Shown in pieces: positions 44,075 to 51,546 of a stretch of DNA of 54,365 nt. Below the pieces are notes generated by a model that searched no databases, had not been told where the DNA came from, and saw only the letters and a program-made list of their open reading frames with translations. Within the stretch, counting starts at the first letter, position 1, and each line of letters begins with the position of its first letter. Source of the stretch: an uncultured Clostridium sp. (GTDB taxonomy: Bacteria; Bacillota; Clostridia; Lachnospirales; Lachnospiraceae); contig NZ_URHZ01000033.1 in assembly GCF_900547735.1 (NCBI RefSeq), positions 1-54,365 of the forward strand. The letters run 5' to 3'. A program made the translations under genes and the position numbers.

Positions 44075-44464
44075 ATGCAAAATCCATACGCAAAATATAA
44101 AGAGCAGTCAGTCATGACAATGACCCAGGGCGATATGCTCAAACTGCTCTATGAAGAGATTATTTCCCGCCTGAACAAGGCGGTAATCTGCATTGGAGAA
44201 AAAGATATAGCGGGAAGAAATGAACATCTGAAGAAGGCCAGAGCGATCGTAACCCATCTAAGCACGACGCTGGATCCTCAGTACGAGGTGTCGAAGGGAC
44301 TTTCCTCCCTTTATGAATACTTCAGCTATTCCATCGTGCAGGCGAATATAAACAACGACGCGGAGCAGATTCAGGAGATTCTGCCCATGGTAGAGGAATT
44401 AAAGGATGCATTTGCCCAGGCCGACAGGCAGGTGCGGATGTCACAGAGCGCAAAAGGCGTGTAA
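44075..44464 (+). CDS. fliS: Flagellin export chaperone FliS
   Basis: Binds the flagellin C-terminus in the cytoplasm and keeps it unfolded. The 129-residue protein starts MQNPYAKYKEQSVMTMTQGDM and shows the helix pattern LLYEEIISRLNKAVICIGEK and HLSTTLDPQYEVSKGLSSLYEY. ACGGAGG precedes the ATG. It lies 36 nt after fliD, as usual. It can also bind FliW in some bacteria. Confidence 0.94.
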   Translation: MQNPYAKYKEQSVMTMTQGDMLKLLYEEIISRLNKAVICIGEKDIAGRNEHLKKARAIVTHLSTTLDPQYEVSKGLSSLYEYFSYSIVQANINNDAEQIQEILPMVEELKDAFAQADRQVRMSQSAKGV

Positions 44465-44488
44465 AGAAGGATAATAAGAGGTAAAAGA

Positions 44489-44851
44489 ATGTCTCTATTT
44501 GAAGACCCGTCGATCCGGGCGCTGGGTAATGCGCTGGATCAGACATGGATGGAACAACAGGTCCACAGCCATAATATCGCCAACGTGGAGACACCTGGCT
44601 TTAAGGCAAAAAAGCTGGATTTCCAGCGCGTGCTCCGGGAGTCGGAGGCGACGGGAAAGCCGGAACTTCAGTATAAGCCGGTTCTCAGCGAAGATGACCA
44701 GACGGAGGCCAGGCCGGACGGCAATAATGTACAGGTAGAAGCGGAAGAGCTGGAGATGTGGAAGGATTACGTACAGTATTCCGCACTCACCAACCGGATT
44801 TCCGGGCGTTTTTCAACGCTCCGCTATGTGATCAACAATACGGGTAAATAA
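44489..44851 (+). CDS. flgB: Flagellar rod protein FlgB
   Basis: Proximal rod subunit. The 120-residue protein has the conserved N-terminal helix ALGNALDQTWMEQQVHSHNI followed by NVETPGFKAKKLDF, and the C-terminal helix EMWKDYVQYSALTNRIS. AGAGGTAAAAG precedes the ATG. Standard neighbours flgC and fliE are split here: flgC follows at 44867, but fliE heads the other operon at 6818. Confidence 0.93.
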   Translation: MSLFEDPSIRALGNALDQTWMEQQVHSHNIANVETPGFKAKKLDFQRVLRESEATGKPELQYKPVLSEDDQTEARPDGNNVQVEAEELEMWKDYVQYSALTNRISGRFSTLRYVINNTGK

Positions 44852-44866
44852 TGAGCCGGGGAGGGT

Positions 44867-45304
44867 ATGATGGCCTTTTTAGATTCACTTAATATTACAG
44901 GTTCCGCACTCACTGCGGAGCGTTTCAGAACCGATATTATTCTGCAGAACATCGCCAACCAGAGAACCACCAGGACGGAGGACGGAGGTCCTTACCGCAG
45001 AAAACAGGTAGTGTTCAGAGAGCAGCAGATGGATTTTAAGTCAGAGCTTAACAGGGCGCTCTCTACGTCCGGCGGCGGAGGCGTAATCGCGGAAGAGGTT
45101 GTCGAGAGTGAGAATCCCTTTGTACCGGTATATGATCCGACCCATCCGGACGCCGATGAAGACGGCTATGTAATGATGCCCAATGTCAACAGCGCGGAGG
45201 AGATGGTCGATCTGATGGCTGCGACCCGTGCCTACGAGGCCAATGTCACTGCCCTCAATATTGCCAAAAGCATGACGCTGAAAGCGCTCGATATTGGGAA
45301 ATAA
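44867..45304 (+). CDS. flgC: Flagellar rod protein FlgC
   Basis: Proximal rod subunit. The 145-residue protein has the signature LNITGSALTAERFRTDIILQ and NIANQRTTRTEDGGPYRRK near the N-terminus, and the C-terminal helix NSAEEMVDLMAATRAYEANV then TALNIAKSMTLKALDIG. The start can be ATG 44867 or ATG 44870, with GGGAGGG upstream. It is followed by a 146-nt gap, the longest inside this operon. Confidence 0.93.
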   Translation: MMAFLDSLNITGSALTAERFRTDIILQNIANQRTTRTEDGGPYRRKQVVFREQQMDFKSELNRALSTSGGGGVIAEEVVESENPFVPVYDPTHPDADEDGYVMMPNVNSAEEMVDLMAATRAYEANVTALNIAKSMTLKALDIGK

Positions 45305-45348
45305 GGCAGCAGGCATTTTTTGCATGAAATCCTGGGTTTAGCCGGCGC

Positions 45349-45371
45349 GAAACAGCATTTTCTGCTGTTTC
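45349..45371 (+). other. Nine-base-pair intercistronic hairpin before motB
   Basis: GAAACAGCA (45349-45357) pairs with TGCTGTTTC (45363-45371) around TTTTC. No T tail follows, so it is not a classic terminator. It may set mRNA processing or stability between flgC and motB. No convincing sigma-A or sigma-28 promoter is visible in this gap. Confidence 0.5.
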
Positions 45372-45394
45372 TGTGCGTTGTAAGGCGGTAACTT

Positions 45395-45454
45395 ATGAAG
45401 GTACTGAATAGTTACAGATACAGAGTGACTGACGAAGAGAGGAAATCTCAGTGA
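45395..45454 (+). CDS. Possible 19-codon leader ORF coupled to motB
   Basis: A short ORF with a good ribosome binding site (AAGGCGG at 45382-45388, 6 nt upstream) encodes MKVLNSYRYRVTDEERKSQ and stops at TGA 45452-45454. The motB start GTG at 45451 overlaps that stop by 4 nt (GTGA), the arrangement expected of translational coupling. It may instead be a decayed gene or chance. No similarity was recognised. Confidence 0.4.
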   Translation: MKVLNSYRYRVTDEERKSQ

Positions 45455-46275
45455 AGAGAAAAGAACGCGGAGAAGAGAATACACAGGAATGGCTGAATAC
45501 GTATGCGGATATGATCACACTGGTTTTGACGTTCTTTGTTCTCCTCTACAGTATATCAAATGTTAATATTACAAAACTGGAACAGATCGCCAATGCGATG
45601 CAGAAGAAGCTGGGGCTGGAGACAAACGTGGAACTGAACGACGTGCCTCCCGACCTAAAGTATCCGTCGGTCGGCGAGGATTCGGTGCCGAACGGGATAC
45701 CGACGGATCAGCCTCTTACCGAGATGCAGAGCATGGCAAGCAGCGTCCAGCAGTACATGGATGATCAGAATATCCAGGTAAGCGTAACCAGCAGGGCGAA
45801 CTATATGTATCTGAGATTCAAGAATGACCTTCTGTTTGGTCCGGACAGTTCCGTACTGCTTGATAACAGTAAGTCGGCGCTGGATTACATAGGAACGATG
45901 CTCAGGGAAGACAATGGGGAGATCAGTGCGGTCTACATTAACGGCCACACGGCGGAATCGGCGGGATCGCTGGTGAACGACAGACTCCTTTCATCCGAAC
46001 GGGCGGCAAATGTGGCGGTTTATCTGGAGGAAAAGGCCGGGGTGGATCCCAGGAAGATGATCACCAGAGGATACGGCAAATACTACCCGATCGCAGATAA
46101 CACCACAAAAGAAGGCAGGGAGCAGAACCGGCGCGTCGACATGATTATTCTGGGACAGGATTTCCAGATGTCCGATGTGGCCGAAGAAGATGCGGAGATA
46201 TTTAATCCGGTATCACCCTTTGATGTACCCGGTGCTAAGAATTCAGAACAGGAAGGGGAGAAAACCAGTGATTAA
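45451..46275 (+). CDS. motB: Flagellar motor stator protein MotB
   Basis: Peptidoglycan-anchored stator subunit of 274 residues. It has an N-terminal cytoplasmic tail, one membrane segment holding the ion-carrying Asp (TYADMITLVLTFFVLLYSIS, Asp20), a plug/linker region, and a C-terminal OmpA-like wall-binding domain (about 130-245) with INGHTAESAGSLVNDRLLSS and GREQNRRVDMIIL. The start is GTG 45451 with GAGAGGAAA upstream. It overlaps fliM by 8 nt. MotA is encoded about 28 kb away. Confidence 0.95.
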   Translation: MKRKERGEENTQEWLNTYADMITLVLTFFVLLYSISNVNITKLEQIANAMQKKLGLETNVELNDVPPDLKYPSVGEDSVPNGIPTDQPLTEMQSMASSVQQYMDDQNIQVSVTSRANYMYLRFKNDLLFGPDSSVLLDNSKSALDYIGTMLREDNGEISAVYINGHTAESAGSLVNDRLLSSERAANVAVYLEEKAGVDPRKMITRGYGKYYPIADNTTKEGREQNRRVDMIILGQDFQMSDVAEEDAEIFNPVSPFDVPGAKNSEQEGEKTSD

Positions 46276-47158
46276 ATCGTACGATTTTAAATCTCCTAAA
46301 AAGTTTACAAAAGAGCGTATGAGTACCGTGGAAAATCTGTACGATGGATTTTCACGGTCTCTTGCTACTTATCTTACCGGACTTTTACAGGCGTACTGCG
46401 AAGTAAATATTATTAATATAGAAGAAAAAAGGTATCAGGAATATGCGGGACAGATCGAGGATCAGTCCCTGTTTGGCATTATCAGCCTGATGCCGGAGAA
46501 CAAAGATTATAATGAAGCTCCTCTAATCCTGGAGATTGAACCGTCCCTGGGATTTTTTATGATCGAGCGGCTGCTCGGCGGACCCGGCACGGAATATGAA
46601 TTCCAGAGAGATTTCACAGACATTGAGAAAGCAATCCTGGAATTTATTCTGAAGAAAATGACGGGACTTATGGACGATGCCTGGAACGGCTATATTGAAA
46701 TGCAGGCAACGCTGACCGGTCTGGAGACGAACCCTCATCTGCTGCAGCTCAGTGCGCCGGAAGATGTGTCCGTTATCGTCCAGATAGAGGTGAATGTCAA
46801 TAACTTATCGACCCGTATGCATCTTGTGATGCCTGCATCCAACGTGGAGGAGCTTACCTCCAAATTCGGCTATAAATTTGCCGTTGGCGTAAGGAAACAG
46901 GATCAGGAGAAGAGCCTGGTGCGCCGCACCTCGATTACCCAGCATCTGCTGGACTCGGAGGTGGAGCTGAGGGCGGTTCTGCATGATTTTGAACTGGATG
47001 CCCAGGATATTTTAGAGCTACAGGCAGGGGATGTCATTCCACTGACCAAACTGATTAACAGTGATGTGGAGCTGTATGTGGAGGATAAGAATTGTTTTCA
47101 GGCCAGAATCGGTCACACGAAACTCAGAAAAGCAGTTCAGATCAGTAAGATTTTATAA
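46268..47158 (+). CDS. fliM: Flagellar motor switch protein FliM lacking the N-terminal CheY-binding peptide
   Basis: C-ring protein of 296 residues, about 35-45 shorter than usual FliM. It starts at GTG 46268 (MIKSYDFKSPKKFTKERM), with GGAAGGGGAG upstream, at a point matching the KVYDFKR stretch of Bacillus FliM. The LSQxEIDALL segment that binds CheY-P in other species is missing, and upstream in-frame sequence does not encode it. The middle domain has the FliG-binding GGPG motif near 104 (MIERLLGGPG), and the C-terminus is a SpoA domain (about 225-290). It overlaps motB and precedes the second fliY-type gene. Confidence 0.92.
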   Translation: MIKSYDFKSPKKFTKERMSTVENLYDGFSRSLATYLTGLLQAYCEVNIINIEEKRYQEYAGQIEDQSLFGIISLMPENKDYNEAPLILEIEPSLGFFMIERLLGGPGTEYEFQRDFTDIEKAILEFILKKMTGLMDDAWNGYIEMQATLTGLETNPHLLQLSAPEDVSVIVQIEVNVNNLSTRMHLVMPASNVEELTSKFGYKFAVGVRKQDQEKSLVRRTSITQHLLDSEVELRAVLHDFELDAQDILELQAGDVIPLTKLINSDVELYVEDKNCFQARIGHTKLRKAVQISKIL

Positions 47159-47175
47159 ACAGGGGGACGGGGCTC

Positions 47176-48129
47176 ATGCCTGAAATCGAAAAAGACGCGG
47201 CGTTAGAGATGATGAACGCGATTACCCTGATGATGGGGGATAAATTAAAACAGCTTCTGGGCAGAAAGTCCCGGATTGAATGCAGGGAAGTACGGCGCAT
47301 TATACCGGAAGGGCTGGAACTCGAACTTCCGCGCAGCACCGTGGCCGTGGAGGAGGACCGGGCGGCAGGGCAGAAACAGATACGGAACCTCTACATATTT
47401 GAAAAAGAGACGGTAAGCCGCATCACCAATTTTATCATGGGAGTCGACGCGGATGCCTACAATCCTCTGGATGAAGTGGCGCTCAGCACGTTTAAAGAAG
47501 TGTTGTCCCAGTGTATCCGGATCGAGGAGGCCCAGCTTCAGACGCTTCTAAACGTCCAGCAGACGGGCACGGTCGGAGAGCTGATAATGTCGGAGAGCGC
47601 ACGGGATATAGAGCAGCGACTCAGGGACTGGAATAACGGGATTCTTCAGTTTGTCCGCTTTGGCCTGGAAATTGAAGACGTGATGAAGGCGGAGTTCTAC
47701 AAGATTACAACGGACGGACTCTTTGCATCCATGGAAGATGAAACCAGGGAAGACGGCCAGGGCGTCTCTGGTCAGGACATCCAGGATGTTCAGGAAAGAA
47801 ACAGGAAGAAAAGGCCGATTTCAGTGAAGACCGTATCATTTCCGGAGTTTAAGATGGAGGAGACCGAGAACACGGTATCGGATATCGGTGAGGACCGGAA
47901 AAAGATCCGAGACATTTCCCTCAATATTTCGGTGCAGATCGGAAGAGCTGTCTGCAAGATGAAGGATATCCTCGATATGCAGGAAGGCCAGGTGCTGATG
48001 CTGGACAAACAGGCAGGCGCGCCGGCGGATGTTGTGGTTAACGGGATCCTGATCGGAAGAGGGGATGTGCTGGTATCCAATGACAATTTTGCCGCCAGAA
48101 TCACGGAAATTATCGGCAAGAAGGAATAG
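47176..48129 (+). CDS. fliN: FliY/FliN-type flagellar motor switch protein (copy 2)
   Basis: C-ring protein of 317 residues. An N-terminal CheC-like region (about 1-190) begins DAALEMMNAITLMMGDKL, where an ExxN pattern resembling the CheC phosphatase motif is visible; the second site reads EVLSQ, not ExxN. An acidic linker follows (about 190-245), then a SpoA domain (about 249-316) with KMKDILDMQEGQVLMLDKQAG and VVVNGILIGRGDVLVSNDNF. The CheY-binding peptide is absent. It holds the canonical place of FliN/FliY between fliM and fliO, whereas copy 1 at 17733 does not. Confidence 0.86.
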   Translation: MPEIEKDAALEMMNAITLMMGDKLKQLLGRKSRIECREVRRIIPEGLELELPRSTVAVEEDRAAGQKQIRNLYIFEKETVSRITNFIMGVDADAYNPLDEVALSTFKEVLSQCIRIEEAQLQTLLNVQQTGTVGELIMSESARDIEQRLRDWNNGILQFVRFGLEIEDVMKAEFYKITTDGLFASMEDETREDGQGVSGQDIQDVQERNRKKRPISVKTVSFPEFKMEETENTVSDIGEDRKKIRDISLNISVQIGRAVCKMKDILDMQEGQVLMLDKQAGAPADVVVNGILIGRGDVLVSNDNFAARITEIIGKKE

Positions 48130-48131
48130 CT

Positions 48132-48485
48132 ATGACGGCAGTAAAACTCGTTTTATATTTTATAGTATTGATCGCCATCTTGTTTTTGGCATATTATACG
48201 ACAAAATTAGTAGGCAATGGGATGGGAAGGAAACAGGACTCGGGCGGTATCCGCGTATGGGAGCGGACAGCGGTTGCCAGGGACAGTTTCCTTCTTGTTG
48301 TGGAAATACAGGGAACATTTATGGTTTTGGGGGTATCCCCGTCGGGAATACAGAAGATTTGTGATCTGGATTCCTATGATCCGGCGAAGAATGCGGATGC
48401 CGGGAAGACAGCCGCCTCTTCGTTCACTTCGGTGTTTGCAAAGCAGCTAAGAGACCGGCAGAACGGGAAAGGGCCGGATTTGTAA
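48132..48485 (+). CDS. fliO: Flagellar export protein FliO/FliZ
   Basis: Membrane-anchored helper of FliP export-gate assembly. The 117-residue protein has one N-terminal membrane segment (LVLYFIVLIAILFLAYYTTK), then KLVGNGMG and a small beta-rich domain (GIRVWERTAVARDSFLLVVEI, MVLGVSPSGIQKI) typical of FliO. The ATG lies 2 nt after the preceding stop. The C-terminus (KNADAGKTAASSF onward) is low complexity. Confidence 0.85.
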   Translation: MTAVKLVLYFIVLIAILFLAYYTTKLVGNGMGRKQDSGGIRVWERTAVARDSFLLVVEIQGTFMVLGVSPSGIQKICDLDSYDPAKNADAGKTAASSFTSVFAKQLRDRQNGKGPDL

Positions 48486-48542
48486 AGAGCGGAATAAGGA
48501 CAAAAGAACGTAAACTGATATACAGATACAGGGGAGATACAG

Positions 48543-49346
48543 ATGATGGAACAGCAGATAGAGGTGCACAAATTAAAGAAAAAAATGATGGCGGCTGCCG
48601 GTCTGATGATCCTGACGGCGGTCTTTGTTTTTTCATTTTATAAAACATCCTATGCGGGCGGCTTTTCGATCCAGTATGACAATGGAAACGGAGCCAATTC
48701 CCTGGACTCTCTGGATGTGCTGTTTCTTTTCCTGTTCCTTGCGGTGGTTCCGTCGTTTATTATCATGATGACGAGTTTCACAAGGATTATTATTGTGCTC
48801 TCGTTTCTGCGGAATGCATTGGGAACACAGCAGTCGCCGCCAAACCAGATTCTGGTCGGGCTGGCGCTGATTCTTACGCTTTTTATCATGACCCCGGTAA
48901 TCGCAAAGGTGAATACGGAGGCATACCAGCCGTACCGGAGCGGGGAGATAGCCAGGGAGGAGGCCTTTGACCGCGCGCAGGTTCCGGTGAAGGAGTTTAT
49001 GCTGAAGCAGACGGAGAAGAAGAGCCTCGATCTGTTCATGCAGATTTCCAAAACGGATCCGGTGGTGCTGGAAGGCGTTGAAGGGCCGGAGCGTTATATG
49101 CAACTTGATCTGATTGTGATTGTGCCGTCCTTTATATTGAGTGAGCTGAACAGGGCATTTACAATGGGATTTTTGATTTTCCTTCCATTTTTGATTATTG
49201 ACCTGGTGGTGGCCAGCACCCTGATGTCGATGGGTATGGTGATGCTGCCGCCGACAATGATAGCGCTGCCGTTTAAGCTGATGCTGTTTGTACTGGTAGA
49301 CGGCTGGGACCTGGTAATCAAGACGCTGGTGCAGGGATTCAGATAA
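48543..49346 (+). CDS. fliP: Flagellar export gate protein FliP
   Basis: Core export-gate subunit. The 267-residue protein has an N-terminal signal-like segment (about 15-33) and further membrane segments near 57-80, 103-123, 195-215 and 220-245. The FliP signatures are ALGTQQSPPNQILVGLALILT, TFGF-like AFTMGFLIFLPFLIIDLVV and MGMVMLPPTMIALPFKLMLF. GGGGAGAT precedes the ATG. Gene order fliO-fliP-fliQ-fliR-flhB is standard. Confidence 0.96.
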   Translation: MMEQQIEVHKLKKKMMAAAGLMILTAVFVFSFYKTSYAGGFSIQYDNGNGANSLDSLDVLFLFLFLAVVPSFIIMMTSFTRIIIVLSFLRNALGTQQSPPNQILVGLALILTLFIMTPVIAKVNTEAYQPYRSGEIAREEAFDRAQVPVKEFMLKQTEKKSLDLFMQISKTDPVVLEGVEGPERYMQLDLIVIVPSFILSELNRAFTMGFLIFLPFLIIDLVVASTLMSMGMVMLPPTMIALPFKLMLFVLVDGWDLVIKTLVQGFR

Positions 49347-49383
49347 AGCGGACGAAACGGCAGTCCGGACAGGAGGTAAGAAG

Positions 49384-49647
49384 ATGACGACATCGGAAGT
49401 AATGGAAGTATTAAAACAAGCAATGCTGGTTGCGTTTCAGATGGCCGGACCTCTTTTGCTTGTCAGTATCGTGGTAGGACTTATTGTAGCTATTTTTCAG
49501 GCGGCGACGCAGATTCACGAGCAGACCCTGACCTTTGTGCCGAAGCTCATCGTAATTGCGATTGTGCTTCTGGTGACCGGTTCCTGGATGCTGGGGGTCT
49601 TTACGGAATTTGTGCAGCACATTTTTTCCCTCATGGCCGGGCTGTAG
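49384..49647 (+). CDS. fliQ: Flagellar export gate protein FliQ
   Basis: Small export-gate subunit of 87 residues with two membrane segments (about 16-38 and 52-72). Signatures ISIVVGLIVAIFQAATQIHEQTLTF (written here as QAATQIHEQTLTF) and PKLIVIAIVLLVTGSWML are typical. AGGAGGTAAGA precedes the ATG, and fliR starts within about 4-13 nt after the stop. Confidence 0.95.
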   Translation: MTTSEVMEVLKQAMLVAFQMAGPLLLVSIVVGLIVAIFQAATQIHEQTLTFVPKLIVIAIVLLVTGSWMLGVFTEFVQHIFSLMAGL

Positions 49648-49659
49648 AGGGTGATGATT

Positions 49660-50427
49660 ATGGATGAAATTCTCAGTTATCTGGATGTCTTTCTCCTTGT
49701 ATTTGTCAGGATGGGAGCCCTCCTGTGGATGAACCCGATATTTTCAAGAAAAAATGTACCGATGATGGCCAGGGTGGGACTGGTTTTTTCAGTGAGTCTT
49801 CTGCTGGCTCCGCTGCAGGATGGGGCGGCAGTGGCGGCGCTGGAACCGACTGATATGGTGTTTGCCATGATTCGGGAACTGGGAATCGGACTCCTGATGG
49901 GGATGGTATTCCAGATTTATTACTATATGCTCTATGTGGCCGGTGATTTGTTGGATACGGTATTCGGCCTGTCCATGGCGAAGGTCATGGATCCGGTTAG
50001 CAGCGTGCAGGCGTCGACCTGGGGCCAGATGTTGAATGTGCTGTTTGTACTCTATTTTTTTGCAACCGGAAGCTATCTGGTCATGATCAAACTCTTTGCC
50101 TATTCTTATGAGGTGGTACCGGTGGGCGCTTATATGATTCTGCTACCGCGGGTCACGGCGTATGTGCTCACCCTTTTTCATTCCGTGTTTATTCTGGTGG
50201 CAAAACTGGCGCTGCCATTTGTGGCGGCTGAATTCATACTGGAAGCGGCGATGGGGATTCTGATGAAACTGATCCCCCAGATACATGTATTTGTCATCAA
50301 TCTCCAGACCAAGATCGCAGCCGGTATTCTACTGATGATGTTATTTGCACAGCCTTTGGGCGAATTTATAGACCGTTATGTTGTAAGTCTGATGGAGGAT
50401 ATGCAGAAGGTTCTGACACTGTTCTGA
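49660..50427 (+). CDS. fliR: Flagellar export gate protein FliR
   Basis: Export-gate subunit with about six membrane segments. I favour ATG 49660 (MDEILSYLDVFLLVFVRMG; 255 residues), since AGAGGGTGAT then lies at normal distance; GTG 49651 and ATG 49654 are also in frame. Conserved features include PIFSRKNVPMMARVGLVFSV near the start and LELGIGLLMG-like RELGIGLLMGMVFQIYYYML. FliR normally precedes FlhB, as here. Confidence 0.94.
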   Translation: MDEILSYLDVFLLVFVRMGALLWMNPIFSRKNVPMMARVGLVFSVSLLLAPLQDGAAVAALEPTDMVFAMIRELGIGLLMGMVFQIYYYMLYVAGDLLDTVFGLSMAKVMDPVSSVQASTWGQMLNVLFVLYFFATGSYLVMIKLFAYSYEVVPVGAYMILLPRVTAYVLTLFHSVFILVAKLALPFVAAEFILEAAMGILMKLIPQIHVFVINLQTKIAAGILLMMLFAQPLGEFIDRYVVSLMEDMQKVLTLF

Positions 50428-50447
50428 TATGAGAGGGGGGATACTGT

Positions 50448-51521
50448 TTGGCTGCAGACGAGAAGACTGAGAAAGCCACTCCCAAACGGCGGAGGGATGA
50501 ACGGAAAAAAGGACATATATTTCAGAGCCAGGATATCGTTGCGGTGGTATCGCTCCTGGTTCTTTTTAATGGGCTGAAACTGCTGGCTCCTTTTATGTAT
50601 GAAAATATACGGAAGTGCGTCAGTCTTTTCTTCTCCTATGCAGGAACATCCTATCCGGTCAACCCCGCCAATGTAGGGGACAAGCTGTCCAAGGGGATGC
50701 TGCTTTTTATCGAGACAATACTTCCAATTGCCGGACTCAGTATCCTGGCGGCGGTTGCTGCGACAGCCGCCCAGACGCGGATGCTGTTTTCCATGGATGC
50801 GATTAAATTCAAGGCAAGCAAGATGAACCCAATCCAGGGAATGAAGCGGCTGTTTTCCATACGTTCTATGGTGGATTTGCTGAAAGCGCTTATTAAGGTC
50901 TCGGTTCTAACCTGGATTATTTTTGATGTGCTGAAAAACAGGCTCCACGAATTCGCGCGTCTGATGGATGGGAGCGTGGCGGGGGCGATTGCCTATGTCG
51001 GTTCCACGATGACGTCGATGGTAAATACCGTAGGCGCGATTTTTATCTTTATTGCCGTATTTGATTTTCTCTTCCAATGGTGGGAGTATGAAAAAGATAT
51101 GCGCATGAGCAAGCAGGATGTGAAGGAAGAGTATAAGCAGACGGAGGGAGATCCGCAGATAAAAGGCATGATCCGCCAGAAACAAAGGGCGATGGCATCC
51201 AGAAGAATGATGCAGAAGGTGCCGGAAGCGGATGTGATTATCAGAAACCCAACCCATTTTGCGGTGGCTCTTTCCTATAATACGGATCAGGACCGCGCGC
51301 CGCGTGTGGTGGCCAAGGGAGCGGACCGTGTAGCGCTTAAGATTGTTGAGATTGGCGAGGCGAATGGCGTCTATATAATGGAAAACCGGCCGTTGGCCCG
51401 CGGACTGTATGAAAATGTGGAGCTGGACATGGAAATTCCGGAAGAATTTTACCAGACAGTGGCGGGAATTCTCGCTTTCGTATATAATCTAAAGAAGAAG
51501 ACGGACGGAGGTAAACACTGA
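50448..51521 (+). CDS. flhB: Flagellar export gate/specificity switch protein FlhB
   Basis: Export-gate protein that switches from hook to filament substrates by self-cleavage. The 357-residue product has the N-terminal charged stretch DEKTEKATPKRRRDERKKGH, four membrane segments (about 30-205), and the cleavage motif NPTH at 267-270 followed by FAVALSYN. TTG 50448 has GAGAGGGGGG 7 nt upstream. A free copy of the C-terminal half is encoded at 26469-26897 (flhX). Confidence 0.96.
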   Translation: MAADEKTEKATPKRRRDERKKGHIFQSQDIVAVVSLLVLFNGLKLLAPFMYENIRKCVSLFFSYAGTSYPVNPANVGDKLSKGMLLFIETILPIAGLSILAAVAATAAQTRMLFSMDAIKFKASKMNPIQGMKRLFSIRSMVDLLKALIKVSVLTWIIFDVLKNRLHEFARLMDGSVAGAIAYVGSTMTSMVNTVGAIFIFIAVFDFLFQWWEYEKDMRMSKQDVKEEYKQTEGDPQIKGMIRQKQRAMASRRMMQKVPEADVIIRNPTHFAVALSYNTDQDRAPRVVAKGADRVALKIVEIGEANGVYIMENRPLARGLYENVELDMEIPEEFYQTVAGILAFVYNLKKKTDGGKH

Positions 51522-51546
51522 CGGATGATCGGCATACGGGGTATGG

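Noticed and set aside
45305..45394. Sigma-A promoter before motB (TTGTAA or TATGAA candidates)
   Set aside because: No pair gives acceptable -35 and -10 matches at 16-18 nt spacing.
46175..46267. N-terminal extension of FliM from ATG 46175
   Set aside because: It lies inside motB in another frame, reads as a basic shadow sequence without EIDALL, and GTG 46268 has a strong ribosome binding site.
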